Assembly (NCBI GenBank): GCA_024653345.1
Contig: JANLFV010000002.1
Coordinates: 147,881 to 211,880 of the forward strand
Length of the DNA: 64,000 bases
Source: Candidatus Acetothermia bacterium
Lineage (GTDB): Bacteria > Bipolaricaulota > Bipolaricaulia > RBG-16-55-9 > JANLFV01
Direction of reading: 5' to 3'
Position numbers and translations under genes: made by a program
Shown here: one piece after another, positions 1 through 6,968 of the stretch
How the letters are laid out: each line of letters opens with the position of its first letter
How positions within the stretch are numbered: the stretch's first letter is position 1
The notes under the pieces: model-generated
What the model was told of the DNA's origin: nothing
Seen by the model: the letters and a program-made list of their open reading frames with translations, nothing else
Database searches by the model: none

Positions 1-980
1 TGTCTCAGCTCCAGCCGTGGCGTCCCTTCGAGAATCTCCTCGCCCCCTTCCAGAACATGGAATCCCTTCCGCTTCTTCAAGATCTCCAGCGCCCCTCGCT
101 CATAGGCTGGCGCGAGGACGCCGTCCACAGAGTGCCTCGCCAGGAGGTTTGCCCCTTCCACGGTGACAGGCCGGTTCAGCCCGGCTAGGGCCCACTCAGC
201 CGCCCGCTCGTCTGCAGCATAGGCCCGAGCGAAGGCCTCCTCGATCGCCTCAGCCGAGGCTAGCCCGCGCGGCTCGCCGTGCTTCACGATCACCGCGGTC
301 GGGCGGTCGAAAGAATGCGGGATTCGTAGCGCGATGTCTACCTCAATCATCAGCTCATCGGAGAGCGGGGGACCGTGAAGCTGGCGGGGGAGCTTCGCTT
401 CGGCATGCTCGCTGTAGAGCGCCGCAACCAGGGGAGCGTTGGCCTCGCGGAAGCCCAGCACTCTGGGGTAAGCCAGATTCAGTTGGACCGGGAGCGGCTC
501 GCTCGCGAGGTGCTTGGCGATGGCGGCGGCATGGTAGACCACGGAGTTGAAGGCTCGCTCCGCAAGGCGATCCGCGGTCTCAGGGCTCAAGGCCCCCCTC
601 GCACGGAGCTCCTCCAGTATGGCACTGTAGTCTCTGGGGTCCGCCAGAGTCGCTGCCGAGCGGCGGTCGCTCGCCCCGGCTATGAGCAGCGTGAGGGTGT
701 CCAGATCCTCCGGCCTGAGCAATGGCTCGTGCAGGGAAGCTCGTTCACCACTCAGGGCAGCTAGGTTCACCACCGCGAGCTGGACTTCGCCCCGGCGAAC
801 CGCCGAGATGGCCGCGGACAGGCTGGCGACAACCTCAACCGGCAATCCCGCGCCGCGGAGGACTAACCCCGTCTCCCCGGTCGCGATCAGCTCGACTCCT
901 AACTGATCCAGGCCTTGGGCTAGCTCGACCAGGCCGGCCTTGTCTGCCACACTGAAGAAGGCTCGCTTCACCACGATCAA
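1..980 (-). CDS. Divergent PurH-like bifunctional purine biosynthesis protein (C-terminus outside window)
   Basis: The protein runs off the left edge of the window. The TTG start at 980 is chosen because GGGAGGTG lies 6 bases upstream; GTG at 974 is an alternative. Reading from the start, it shows the PurH layout: an N-terminal SVADKAGLVELA segment (compare SVSDKTGIVEFA), an ATGET turn (compare STGGT), and a C-terminal AICAR-transformylase part with PRQLHG, VIVKHGEPRG and LNRPV. The family makes IMP from AICAR by formylation and ring closure. Several motifs are eroded. The HPKIHGG block of the cyclohydrolase domain appears deleted. YGENPHQ reads FREANAP, KHANPCG reads KHGEPRG, and DPVSAFGG reads DERAAEWALAG. 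The KH pair is kept. Family membership is fairly sure; whether either activity remains is not. Confidence 0.75.
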   Translation of the reverse strand, partial: MIVVKRAFFSVADKAGLVELAQGLDQLGVELIATGETGLVLRGAGLPVEVVASLSAAISAVRRGEVQLAVVNLAALSGERASLHEPLLRPEDLDTLTLLIAGASDRRSAATLADPRDYSAILEELRARGALSPETADRLAERAFNSVVYHAAAIAKHLASEPLPVQLNLAYPRVLGFREANAPLVAALYSEHAEAKLPRQLHGPPLSDELMIEVDIALRIPHSFDRPTAVIVKHGEPRGLASAEAIEEAFARAYAADERAAEWALAGLNRPVTVEGANLLARHSVDGVLAPAYERGALEILKKRKGFHVLEGGEEILEGTPRLELR

Positions 981-1000
981 TCGCCGCACCTCCCGGCGGG

Positions 1001-1030
1001 AGCATAGCTTGAGAGCCGTTCCTAGCGCAA
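1001..1030 (-). promoter_or_regulatory. Predicted sigma-70-type promoter of the purH-like gene
   Basis: On the minus strand TTGCGC (1030-1025) and TATGCT (1006-1001) are separated by 18 bases, about 20 bases before the TTG start at 980. It is divergent from the promoter at 1037-1065. Confidence 0.45.
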
Positions 1031-1036
1031 GCGGAG

Positions 1037-1065
1037 TTGACAAGAGCCGCGCTCGTCCCTATGCT
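1037..1065 (+). promoter_or_regulatory. Predicted promoter; start codon five bases after the -10 box
   Basis: TTGACA (1037-1042), 17 bases, TATGCT (1060-1065), then AAAGC and the GTG start at 1071. A transcript from this promoter would begin at or next to the start codon, so the CPBP gene is probably translated from a leaderless mRNA. No SD is visible before it. Confidence 0.6.
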
Positions 1066-1070
1066 AAAGC

Positions 1071-1988
1071 GTGCGCAGCATCTTCTTCAATCCCCGGCGA
1101 CTCCGGCCCGGCTGGCGGCTCCTGCTCTTCATTGCCCTTCTGTTCGTCCTCATGGAGGTCTTCACACTGCCCGTGTCGCTCCTCTGGCCTGAGCTCGCTG
1201 AGCCCGCGCTCTCCGCAACCGACACCCGCGCGCTGCTGCTGGACGGCTACTTCCTCCTCCCGCTGCTTCTCGCCTCCTGGCTGATGGCCCGCTACATTGA
1301 CCGCCGACCGTTCGCCTCGCTCGGCTTGAACCCGAGGAAGCCCTGGGCTAAGGAGTTCCTCACTGGCGCTGGCCTGGGGCTGGCCATGGGCGCAGCCTAC
1401 CTTGGGGCCTCTGCGCTCCTCGGTGGCGTGAGCCTCCGTCTCGGAAGCACAAGCACAAGGGAGCTAGCACTTCTGATCCTCGGATTTCTCTTGGCCGCCG
1501 GTTTTGAGGAGACCCTCTTCCACGGCTATGGGTTCCAGACGCTGATCGAGGGGTTGGGGGCCTACCCCGCCCTCTTCCTCATCTCGGTCTTCTTCAGCCT
1601 TGCCCACCGTTCGAACCCCGGGATCAGCCTGGTCGGGCTGATCAACATCGGGCTTGCCGGGCTATTGTTGGCTCTAGGCTATCTGCGGACCCGGGCCTTG
1701 GGGCTGCCGATCGGGATCCACTTCGCTTGGAACCTCTTCCAGATCGTCTTCTCCCTGCCGGTGAGTGGACTGGCCTTCGCGAGCGGCCCTCTTAGGGCGG
1801 AGCTGCGCGGGGACCCGCTCCTCACGGGAGGAGGGTTCGGCCCGGAGGGAGGGTTGATCGCCACGGCCGTCTTCGCCGGCGCTGTCGCCTTCTTAGCGCT
1901 TTCCAGACAGATCAGGCCCAGCCCGCTGAGCGAGGCGCTGTGGAAGGAGCACCTCCACCCCCCGTCCTCCAGAGGGTTAGAGCTTTGA
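1071..1988 (+). CDS. CPBP-family (Abi/CAAX protease-like) intramembrane protein
   Basis: A 305-residue polytopic membrane protein. The family consists of intramembrane glutamic proteases, some acting on prenylated or bacteriocin substrates. The first motif reads EETLFHG near residue 145, where the family has EExxxR; the arginine is replaced by histidine. The second and third motifs are present as FSLAH and HFAWN in the C-terminal half. The GTG start is fixed by a TTGACA-N17-TATGCT promoter ending five bases upstream. It stands alone, and its end overlaps the -35 region of the corrinoid operon. The family call is good, the substrate is unknown, and the missing Arg makes activity uncertain. Confidence 0.75.
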   Translation: MRSIFFNPRRLRPGWRLLLFIALLFVLMEVFTLPVSLLWPELAEPALSATDTRALLLDGYFLLPLLLASWLMARYIDRRPFASLGLNPRKPWAKEFLTGAGLGLAMGAAYLGASALLGGVSLRLGSTSTRELALLILGFLLAAGFEETLFHGYGFQTLIEGLGAYPALFLISVFFSLAHRSNPGISLVGLINIGLAGLLLALGYLRTRALGLPIGIHFAWNLFQIVFSLPVSGLAFASGPLRAELRGDPLLTGGGFGPEGGLIATAVFAGAVAFLALSRQIRPSPLSEALWKEHLHPPSSRGLEL

Positions 1989-1989
1989 C

Positions 1990-2018
1990 TTGACCCCGCT
2001 AGGGCGATGTGGTAGAGT
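1990..2018 (+). promoter_or_regulatory. Predicted promoter of the corrinoid uptake operon
   Basis: TTGACC (1990-1995), 17 bases, TAGAGT (2013-2018). The expected transcription start is near 2025, exactly where the hairpin at 2025-2056 begins. Confidence 0.55.
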
Positions 2019-2024
2019 CTCCAC

Positions 2025-2056
2025 GGTCCTGTGGGATAGCTTATCCCACCAGGGCC
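2025..2056 (+). promoter_or_regulatory. Strong inverted repeat at the +1 region of the corrinoid operon
   Basis: GTGGGATA (2031-2038) and TATCCCAC (2042-2049) form a perfect 8-bp stem with a 3-base loop. It is extended by GGTCCT (2025-2030) pairing with AGGGCC (2051-2056) across one bulged C. The SD GGAGGTGA starts at 2057. It could be a repressor operator just downstream of the -10 box or a hairpin at the mRNA 5' end. I see no B12-riboswitch core in the short leader. Confidence 0.5.
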
Positions 2057-2068
2057 GGAGGTGAGGTC

Positions 2069-2947
2069 ATGATGATTCGGTCTGCAAAGCTCTCTCTAGC
2101 CTTCGGCCTCGTCGGGCTCCTGGCCCTGGCCAGCTCCTTCCCGGTGACGGTGGTCGACGACCGCGGGCTGGAGATCGTCATCCCCGCCCGGCCGGAGAGG
2201 ATCGTGGCGATCGGGGCGCTCTACATCGAGGTCCTCCTGGACATTGGCGCAGGGGCCCGGCTCGTCTGCGTGGCCGACTCACCCGATAACCCCGCGGAGG
2301 TGGCCTCCTTGGCCCGGGTCGGGCCGGCCTTCTCCCCGAGCGTGGAGGCGATCCTCGCCTGCGAGCCGGACCTGGTCCTGGGGGCCTGGGGCGCGGTCCG
2401 GGAGAGGCTCGAGGAGCTGAAAGTGACGGTCCTCACGACCGGGCTCATCGCCGGCTTGCCCGACATCTTCGGCACGGTCCGGACGGCCGGGAAGGCCGTG
2501 GGCAACCTCGAAGAGGCCGAGGCCCTGATCGGGAGGATCGCCGAGGAGGTCGTCCTCATCGAGGGCCGGGTCCTGGGGCGATGGCCGGTCCGCGCGGCTT
2601 TCCTCTACATGGCCGAGCCGGATACGCCGCCCTATGTGGCCGGCTCAGGTTCGATCGAGAACGAGCTGCTGCTGCGCGCCGGCGGGGCCAATGTCTTCGG
2701 GGATATCGGCGGCTTCCCCCAGGTGAGCCTGGAGGAGCTCCTCGCCCGCGATCCGGAGGTCATCTTCACCGATCCCGCGCAGGTCGAGAACATCTACCGG
2801 AGCCGGCTCCTCTCGGGGCTCGCGGCCGTCCGGGAGAGGAGGGTCCACGGGATCAAGGCCTCGGAGGTCACCTCGACCCGGGTGGCCCGAGCGCTCCGGG
2901 CGATCGCCCAGTTCCTCCATCCGGAGGCCTTCGGTGAAGGGGAATAA
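2069..2947 (+). CDS. btuF: ABC transporter substrate-binding protein (BtuF/FepB type, corrinoid likely)
   Basis: The protein has 292 residues with an N-terminal signal peptide (a basic start, then a hydrophobic stretch ending near SSFPVTVVD). The helical-backbone binding fold is recognised by VVDDRGLEIVIPARPERIVAIG at the start of lobe 1 and by ARDPEVIFTDP in lobe 2. It would capture a cobalamin-like or siderophore-like ligand outside the cytoplasmic membrane. The ATG at 2069 (or 2072) follows GGAGGTGA by 4-7 bases; an upstream in-frame start at 2009 lies inside the promoter and is rejected. It overlaps the permease gene by 14 bases. Corrinoid specificity is inferred from the adenosyltransferase gene at the end of the operon. 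Confidence 0.82.
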   Translation: MMIRSAKLSLAFGLVGLLALASSFPVTVVDDRGLEIVIPARPERIVAIGALYIEVLLDIGAGARLVCVADSPDNPAEVASLARVGPAFSPSVEAILACEPDLVLGAWGAVRERLEELKVTVLTTGLIAGLPDIFGTVRTAGKAVGNLEEAEALIGRIAEEVVLIEGRVLGRWPVRAAFLYMAEPDTPPYVAGSGSIENELLLRAGGANVFGDIGGFPQVSLEELLARDPEVIFTDPAQVENIYRSRLLSGLAAVRERRVHGIKASEVTSTRVARALRAIAQFLHPEAFGEGE

Positions 2948-3941
2948 GCGCAAGGCCCTGGCCTTCTCGATCCTGGCTGGCCTGGCCCTCGCTAGCCTCA
3001 TCGGCGCGGCGACCGTCGGGCCGGTGACCATCCCTTTGGGGAAGAGCCTGGCCCTGATCTTCCGCCCCGACGGGAGCCTCGAGAGCGCGATCGTCCGGGA
3101 GATTCGGCTCCCCAGGGCCCTCCTGGGCTTCGCCATCGGCCTGGCCTTAGCCCTGGCCGGGGCGGCCCTCCAGGGCCTCTTCCGGAACCCGCTGGCCGAC
3201 CCTTACATCCTCGGGATCGCCGGGGGTGCCACCACCGGCGCGGCGGTCGTGATCGCCCTCGGCTGGAGCGGACCGCTCACCCTCCCGCTGGGGGCCTTCC
3301 TCGGGGGGCTCCTGGCCGCCTCGCTCGTCTACCGCCTGGCTAAGACGCGGGCTGGAAGGACCTCGCCCTTCAGCCTGATCCTCGCGGGCGTGGCCTTAGG
3401 CGCGGCCTTCGCCTCGGTCACGAGCTTCATCATCTTCTTCACTGCCGGGGACCGCCGACTGAGCGAGATCCTCTTCTGGGGGATGGGGAGCTTGGGAAGG
3501 GCGAATTGGCCCTACCTCTGGGCGATGCTCCCCGTGGCCGCCCTCGGCTGGCTCGCGCTCCAGGTCCGGGCCCGCGAGCTGAACGCCCTGGCCCTGGGCG
3601 AGGAGGGGGCCCAGCACCTCGGGCTCGAGCCGGAGCGCTTCAAGAAGGCCCTCCTGGCCTTGACGACCCTCCTCACCTCGACCGCGGTCGCCTTCGCCGG
3701 GACGATCGGGTTCGTCGGCCTGATCACACCCCACATCATCCGGCTCATCCTCGGGCCGGACCACCGCTTCCTCTTGCCCGCCTCGGCCCTGGCCGGGGGG
3801 ATCTTCCTCGTCTGGGCCGATGCGGCCGCGAGGACCGTCCTCCGCCCGGCGGAGCTGCCGCTCGGGGTGATCACCGCCCTCGTCGGGGCCCCATTCTTCC
3901 TCTACCTCCTCCGGACCCGGCCGGGAGGTGAGATGCGATGA
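2934..3941 (+). CDS. btuC: FecCD/BtuC-family ABC transporter permease
   Basis: The protein has 335 residues with about ten hydrophobic segments, typical of the cobalamin/siderophore importer permeases. Family landmarks include LPRALLGFAIGLALALAG near residue 60, RNPLADPYILGIAGG near residue 85 and the GFVGLITPHIIR coupling-helix region near residue 260. It would form a membrane homodimer energised by the ATPase encoded next. The GTG start lies inside the end of the binding-protein gene (14-base overlap), and the last four bases overlap the ATPase gene, so translation is probably coupled. Confidence 0.88.
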   Translation: MKGNKRKALAFSILAGLALASLIGAATVGPVTIPLGKSLALIFRPDGSLESAIVREIRLPRALLGFAIGLALALAGAALQGLFRNPLADPYILGIAGGATTGAAVVIALGWSGPLTLPLGAFLGGLLAASLVYRLAKTRAGRTSPFSLILAGVALGAAFASVTSFIIFFTAGDRRLSEILFWGMGSLGRANWPYLWAMLPVAALGWLALQVRARELNALALGEEGAQHLGLEPERFKKALLALTTLLTSTAVAFAGTIGFVGLITPHIIRLILGPDHRFLLPASALAGGIFLVWADAAARTVLRPAELPLGVITALVGAPFFLYLLRTRPGGEMR

Positions 3942-4777
3942 GGATCTCGCTCCAGAACCTCAGCTTCGCCTACGACAGCCGCCCGGTCCTGGAGGGAATC
4001 ACCCTCGAGCTGGGCGAGGGCGAGATCCTCGCGCTCGTCGGCCCCAATGGCTCGGGGAAGTCGACGCTGCTGCGCAACCTCGCCGGGATCTTGAGGCCGA
4101 CGGCGGGCTCAGTCTATCTGGATTTCAAAGAGTTGCAGAAGTTCACCCCGCGGGAGTTAGCCCGCCTCTTCGGGGCGGTCGAGCAGGAGCGGCATGTGGG
4201 GTTCGACTTCACCGTGAGGGAGCTGGTCGAGCTCGGAAGGCTCCCCTATCTCGGGCGGCTCGAGCGCCTCGGGCCCGAAGACCGAGCAGCGGTCTGGCGG
4301 GCCATGGCCCTGACCCACATCGAGGAGTTCGCGGACCGGCCGATCTCGACCCTCTCCGGCGGCGAGCGGCAGCGGGTCTTCCTCGCCATCGCCTTGGCCC
4401 AGGAGCCGAAGGCCCTCCTCCTGGACGAGCCGACGGCCCACCTCGACATCAACTACCAGCTCGAGATCATGGAGATCATCCGCGAGCGGGCCCGCGCGGG
4501 CCTGACGGTGATCATGGCCCTCCACGACCTGAACCTCGCGGCCCAATATGCCGACCGGATGGCCCTCTTGCACCGCGGGCGGGTTTTGGCCCTCGGCCGG
4601 CCGGAGGAGGTCCTCACCCCCGAGAGGATCAAGGAGGCCTTCGGGGTCGAGGTGGCGATCACAAGGAGCTATCCGACCGGCGCGGTCCAGGTCCAGCTCC
4701 TCCCGCCGGCTCGGGCCGGCCAGGGGCTCGCAAGATTAGGCCCAGATGAAGGGAGAGACGAAGATGGCGGAGGATGA
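3938..4777 (+). CDS. btuD: ABC transporter ATPase (BtuD/FecE type)
   Basis: A 279-residue ATPase with all core motifs: Walker A GPNGSGKST near residue 36, signature LSGGERQRV near residue 139, Walker B ALLLDEPTAHLD and a switch His in MALHDLN. It powers the permease encoded just upstream. The ATG start overlaps the permease stop by four bases. The C-terminal tail after VAITRSYPTGAV is longer than the core fold and has no motif I recognise. Assignment to corrinoid import follows from the neighbours. Confidence 0.88.
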   Translation: MRISLQNLSFAYDSRPVLEGITLELGEGEILALVGPNGSGKSTLLRNLAGILRPTAGSVYLDFKELQKFTPRELARLFGAVEQERHVGFDFTVRELVELGRLPYLGRLERLGPEDRAAVWRAMALTHIEEFADRPISTLSGGERQRVFLAIALAQEPKALLLDEPTAHLDINYQLEIMEIIRERARAGLTVIMALHDLNLAAQYADRMALLHRGRVLALGRPEEVLTPERIKEAFGVEVAITRSYPTGAVQVQLLPPARAGQGLARLGPDEGRDEDGGG

Positions 4778-5309
4778 GCTCGGGCTGATCAGCCTCTACT
4801 GGGGCGATGGGAAGGGGAAGACGACCGCGGCCCTGGGACTGGCCTTGCGGGCCCTCGGCCACGGCTTCCGGGTCCACCTGATCCAGTTCTTCAAGGGCGG
4901 GAGCAAGTCCGGCTTTCAGGAATATGGCGAGCTGAGCGCCCTCCGCCGGTTCGAGCGGTTCTCCTATGAGCAGTTCGGGGTCTCCGACTGGATCATCGGC
5001 CGGCCGACTCCCGAGCAAAAGGAGGTAGGTCAGAGGGCGCTCGTGGCCTCGCGGGAGGCGATCTCCTCGGCCGAGTATGACCTAGTGATCCTGGACGAGA
5101 TCCTCTACGCCGTCTCATTCGGGGTCCTCTCGGTCGAGGACATCCTGCGGCTCTTGGAGGAGAAGGCCCCCAAGACCGAGGTCGTCCTGACCGGGAGCCA
5201 CAAGCGGCTTCCAGAGCTCGAGGCCGTGGCTGACCTCGTCACCGAGGTCAAGAAGATCAAGCACCCCTACGACCGCGGGATCGGGGCGAGGAAGGGGATC
5301 GAGTATTAG
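4764..5309 (+). CDS. cobA: Cob(I)yrinic acid a,c-diamide adenosyltransferase (CobA/BtuR type)
   Basis: A 181-residue protein with the CobA P-loop YWGDGKGKTTAALGLALRA near the start, VHLIQFFKGG, and LVILDEILYAVSFGVL as the Walker-B-like segment. The C-terminal part keeps VLTGSHKRLPEL and KHPYDRGI. It transfers the adenosyl group of ATP to cobalt(I) of incoming or newly made corrinoids. ATG 4764 is preferred because GGGAGA lies 7 bases upstream; ATG 4746 is possible. It overlaps the ATPase gene by 14 bases and ends the operon, so imported corrinoid can be converted directly to the coenzyme form. Confidence 0.88.
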   Translation: MAEDELGLISLYWGDGKGKTTAALGLALRALGHGFRVHLIQFFKGGSKSGFQEYGELSALRRFERFSYEQFGVSDWIIGRPTPEQKEVGQRALVASREAISSAEYDLVILDEILYAVSFGVLSVEDILRLLEEKAPKTEVVLTGSHKRLPELEAVADLVTEVKKIKHPYDRGIGARKGIEY

Positions 5310-5313
5310 CGAC

Positions 5314-5342
5314 TTGACTGGAGAACCATCCCGTATTATTCT
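5314..5342 (+). promoter_or_regulatory. Predicted promoter of hicBA; start codon five bases after the -10 box
   Basis: TTGACT (5314-5319), 17 bases, TATTCT (5337-5342), then GAACA and the GTG start at 5348. The layout matches that of the CPBP gene and implies a leaderless mRNA. Confidence 0.55.
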
Positions 5343-5347
5343 GAACA

Positions 5348-5566
5348 GTGGTGGAGCAGATGCGATTGACTATTGAGTCCGAGCAAGAAGAGGATGGGCG
5401 CTGGCTGGCGGAAGTGCTCGAATTGCCTGGTGTTCTCGCTTACGGTCAGACTCCTGAAGAAGCAATCGCCAGAGTTCAAGCTCTGGCCTTGCGCGTCCTA
5501 GCCGATCACTTGGAACATGGTGAGGCTATGCCCGATCTGACAACTATCTCCTTTGCCTCAGCCTAA
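5348..5566 (+). CDS. hicB: HicB-like antitoxin
   Basis: A 72-residue protein with the HicB partial RNase-H-like fold: LTIESEQEEDGRWLAEVLELPG, then a YGQTPEEAIARVQALALRVLADHLE helix. HicB proteins bind and neutralise the HicA mRNA interferase and often repress the operon. There is no long C-terminal DNA-binding domain, so this is a short HicB form. The GTG start sits five bases after a -10 box. The gene abuts hicA with no spacer (TAA then ATG), and the antitoxin-first order is the reverse of the commonest arrangement. Confidence 0.8.
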   Translation: MVEQMRLTIESEQEEDGRWLAEVLELPGVLAYGQTPEEAIARVQALALRVLADHLEHGEAMPDLTTISFASA

Positions 5567-5779
5567 ATGGGTCGATGGCGCTCAACGAAGGCAAGGCAGG
5601 TGCTTACAGCGTTACTTCGCATCGGTTGGAGCATCAAGCGCCGGACAGGCTCACATTTGGTGTTATCCCGCCCAGGTTGGCCTGATGTCGTGTTTGCCTT
5701 CCAAGAGAATGAGGAGATCGGGCCCAGGATGCTGGCCCGAATCGGAAAGGTGACCGGGCTGAGGCCGGAGGATCTCTAG
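5567..5779 (+). CDS. hicA: HicA-like toxin (mRNA interferase)
   Basis: A 70-residue basic protein with the dsRBD-like HicA fold. STKARQVLTALLRIGWSIKRRTGSHLVL contains the catalytic-type histidine of the GSH motif near residue 30, and GPRMLARIGKVTGLRPEDL forms the C-terminal helix. HicA cleaves mRNA when free of HicB. The ATG follows the hicB stop codon directly, which suggests coupled translation. An IS element is inserted 36 bases downstream of the stop without touching the gene. Confidence 0.82.
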   Translation: MGRWRSTKARQVLTALLRIGWSIKRRTGSHLVLSRPGWPDVVFAFQENEEIGPRMLARIGKVTGLRPEDL

Positions 5780-5807
5780 ACCCTACTTATCATTTGCAAG
5801 CTCCTTT

Positions 5808-5815
5808 CGCCGTTT
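5808..5815 (+). repeat. Left copy of the 8-bp target-site duplication
   Basis: CGCCGTTT directly precedes the left inverted repeat of the IS. The same octamer follows the right end at 6960-6967. Confidence 0.85.
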
Positions 5816-5878
5816 GGTAGTCCTCCTGCTGGGTGCAGATGGGGTGGAGGGGAGCTAAGATGTCCAGGGTGATCACTC

Positions 5879-6352
5879 ATGCGGACAATCAAGAAGCAGC
5901 CTTGTCCCCATCCCGACTGCCCGGACTATGGCTCCTCCACGCAGGTCATCAAGGCCGGCAAGGACAAGCGGGGGCGACAACGCTTCCTCTGCAAGCGGTG
6001 CGGCCGCTACTTCTCCCCCACCAAGGGGACTCCCTTCTACCGCTTGAGAAAGCCGAAGAAGGACTTCCTGGAGGCGCTAGCCATGCTCGCCGAGCGGAAC
6101 AGCCTCGCTGCGGTCGCCCGGATCAAGGGGGTCAAGGAGGAGACGGTTGCCCGCTCGCTGGAGAAGGCCGGACAGCACGCCCAGGAGGTGGAGGAGGCCC
6201 TGCTGCGGGGCTTCCATCTCTCCAGAGTCCAGCTGGACGAGCTGTGGACCTATGTGGGGGACAAGGGTGGAAAGGGGGGTATCCCGAGACTCAAGAGACA
6301 GGAGGGTTCTGGAAGGCCACGGCCTTCGATCCAGAGAGCAAGCTCAGGGTAG
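5879..6352 (+). CDS. IS1-like ORF A (InsA-type DNA-binding protein)
   Basis: A 157-residue zero-frame product. It opens with a zinc ribbon, CPHPDC near residue 9 followed by FLCKRCGRYF near residue 37. A helix-turn-helix-like segment follows (LAAVARIKGVKEETVARSLEKA, residues 76-97), then the beginning of the catalytic domain with LDELWTYVG, whose Asp is the likely first DDE residue. Past the slip site at 6271-6277 it reads out of the conserved frame to a stop at 6352, so the short form would bind DNA but not transpose, like the InsA regulator of IS1. Confidence 0.7.
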   Translation: MRTIKKQPCPHPDCPDYGSSTQVIKAGKDKRGRQRFLCKRCGRYFSPTKGTPFYRLRKPKKDFLEALAMLAERNSLAAVARIKGVKEETVARSLEKAGQHAQEVEEALLRGFHLSRVQLDELWTYVGDKGGKGGIPRLKRQEGSGRPRPSIQRASSG

Positions 6353-6954
6353 CCCGTGCCGTGGGCAAGCGGGATCAAGGGCTTCGGGTAGCGCGGCGAG
6401 CCGGCAGTGGGGAGCCACCGGTGCTCTTAAGCGATCAACTGCCGGGCTACGAGGAGGCGATCGTGGAGGTCTTCGGGGAGGTCCCGCCCTACCGTGGGCG
6501 AGGGCGGCCACCGACGAAGAAGCGGGTTACACCCCAGCTGCGCTATGGCCAAGTGGTCAAGCGGCGAGAGCGGGGGCGGGTGGTGACGATTAGTGAGCGG
6601 CTCGTCTTCGGCGAGGGGGAGCAGGCGCGGCAGGCCTTCGGAGGGCGGGTGAGCACCTCCGGGGTGGAGCGGACGCAACTGACGAGCCGGCAGAGCAATG
6701 GGCGGCTGGTGCGCAGGACGCTCTCCTTCTCCAAGAGCCGGGAGATGCTGGAATGGGCCTGTGCCTGGGAGGATCTGGTCTACAACTTCGCCAAGCCAGT
6801 GAAGACGCTACGGATCCCTCTTGTTCAGGGACAGCAGAAGTGGCGGGAGCGGACGCCGGCGATGGCCGCGGGGTTGGCAGATCATGTCTGGACGATCAGG
6901 GAGTTGGTGCTCTTCAGAGCACCAACTCGAGCCTACCAGCACCGAAGGGGGTGA
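5879..6954 (+). CDS. IS1-like transposase, ORF A-B fusion by -1 frameshift
   Basis: The full transposase is obtained by slipping back one base at A_AAG_GGG (6271-6277) and continuing in the overlapping frame to 6954, giving about 358 residues. After the slip the sequence shows GFWKATAFDPESK, LLSDQLPGYEEA (second acidic residue), VERTQLTSRQSNGRLVRRTL (catalytic-type Glu) and SFSKSREMLEW. This matches the IS1-family series TDGW..Y, IERxN and CFSRS. It would cut and join the element ends at an 8-bp stagger. The two frames overlap over the whole slip region, so this looks like programmed frameshifting rather than a mutation. Confidence 0.75.
6271..6277 (+). promoter_or_regulatory. Programmed -1 frameshift slippery heptamer A_AAG_GGG
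   Basis: In the ORF A frame the codons read GGA AAG GGG GGT. The heptamer fits the X_XXY_YYZ rule exactly. A G-rich GTGGGGG stretch lies about ten bases upstream, a position where SD-like stimulators act in bacterial frameshifting. The hairpin-forming GAAGGCC-AC-GGCCTTC lies about 40 bases downstream. Confidence 0.65.
6901..6928 (+). terminator. Perfect 12-bp hairpin near the IS right end
   Basis: GAGTTGGTGCTC (6901-6912) and GAGCACCAACTC (6917-6928) are exact complements around a TTCA loop. The hairpin lies inside the last codons of the transposase. It could block read-through between the IS and ksgA, or hinder translation initiating inside the IS. Confidence 0.4.
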
Positions 6955-6959
6955 CTACC

Positions 6960-6967
6960 CGCCGTTT
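6960..6967 (+). repeat. Right copy of the 8-bp target-site duplication
   Basis: CGCCGTTT directly follows the right inverted repeat. The ksgA start codon begins two bases later, at 6969. Confidence 0.85.
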
Positions 6968-6968
6968 G

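Larger units (their letters stand above)
5816..6959 (+). mobile_element. Complete IS1-family-like insertion sequence, 1144 bp
   Basis: Both ends can be placed to the base. GGTAGTC begins the left end (5816-5822) and GACTACC closes the right end (6953-6959). The imperfect terminal inverted repeats match at 16 of 23 positions. The octamer CGCCGTTT flanks the element on both sides. Inside lie two overlapping reading frames joined by a -1 frameshift signal, as in IS1. Intact frames and an exact duplication suggest recent insertion. The right end plus duplication stops one base before the ksgA ATG. The inner end holds a perfect 12-bp hairpin (6901-6928). Confidence 0.88.

Noticed and set aside
1989..2068. 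Cobalamin riboswitch before the corrinoid operon
   Set aside because: The leader is about 45 bases, too short for the aptamer, and no B12-box-like sequence is present. Only the hairpin at 2025-2056 is there.
6753..6968. N-terminal extension of KsgA reading into the IS
   Set aside because: The frame is open by chance through IS sequence. KsgA homology starts after ATG 6969, and the IS is a later insertion shown by the target duplication.
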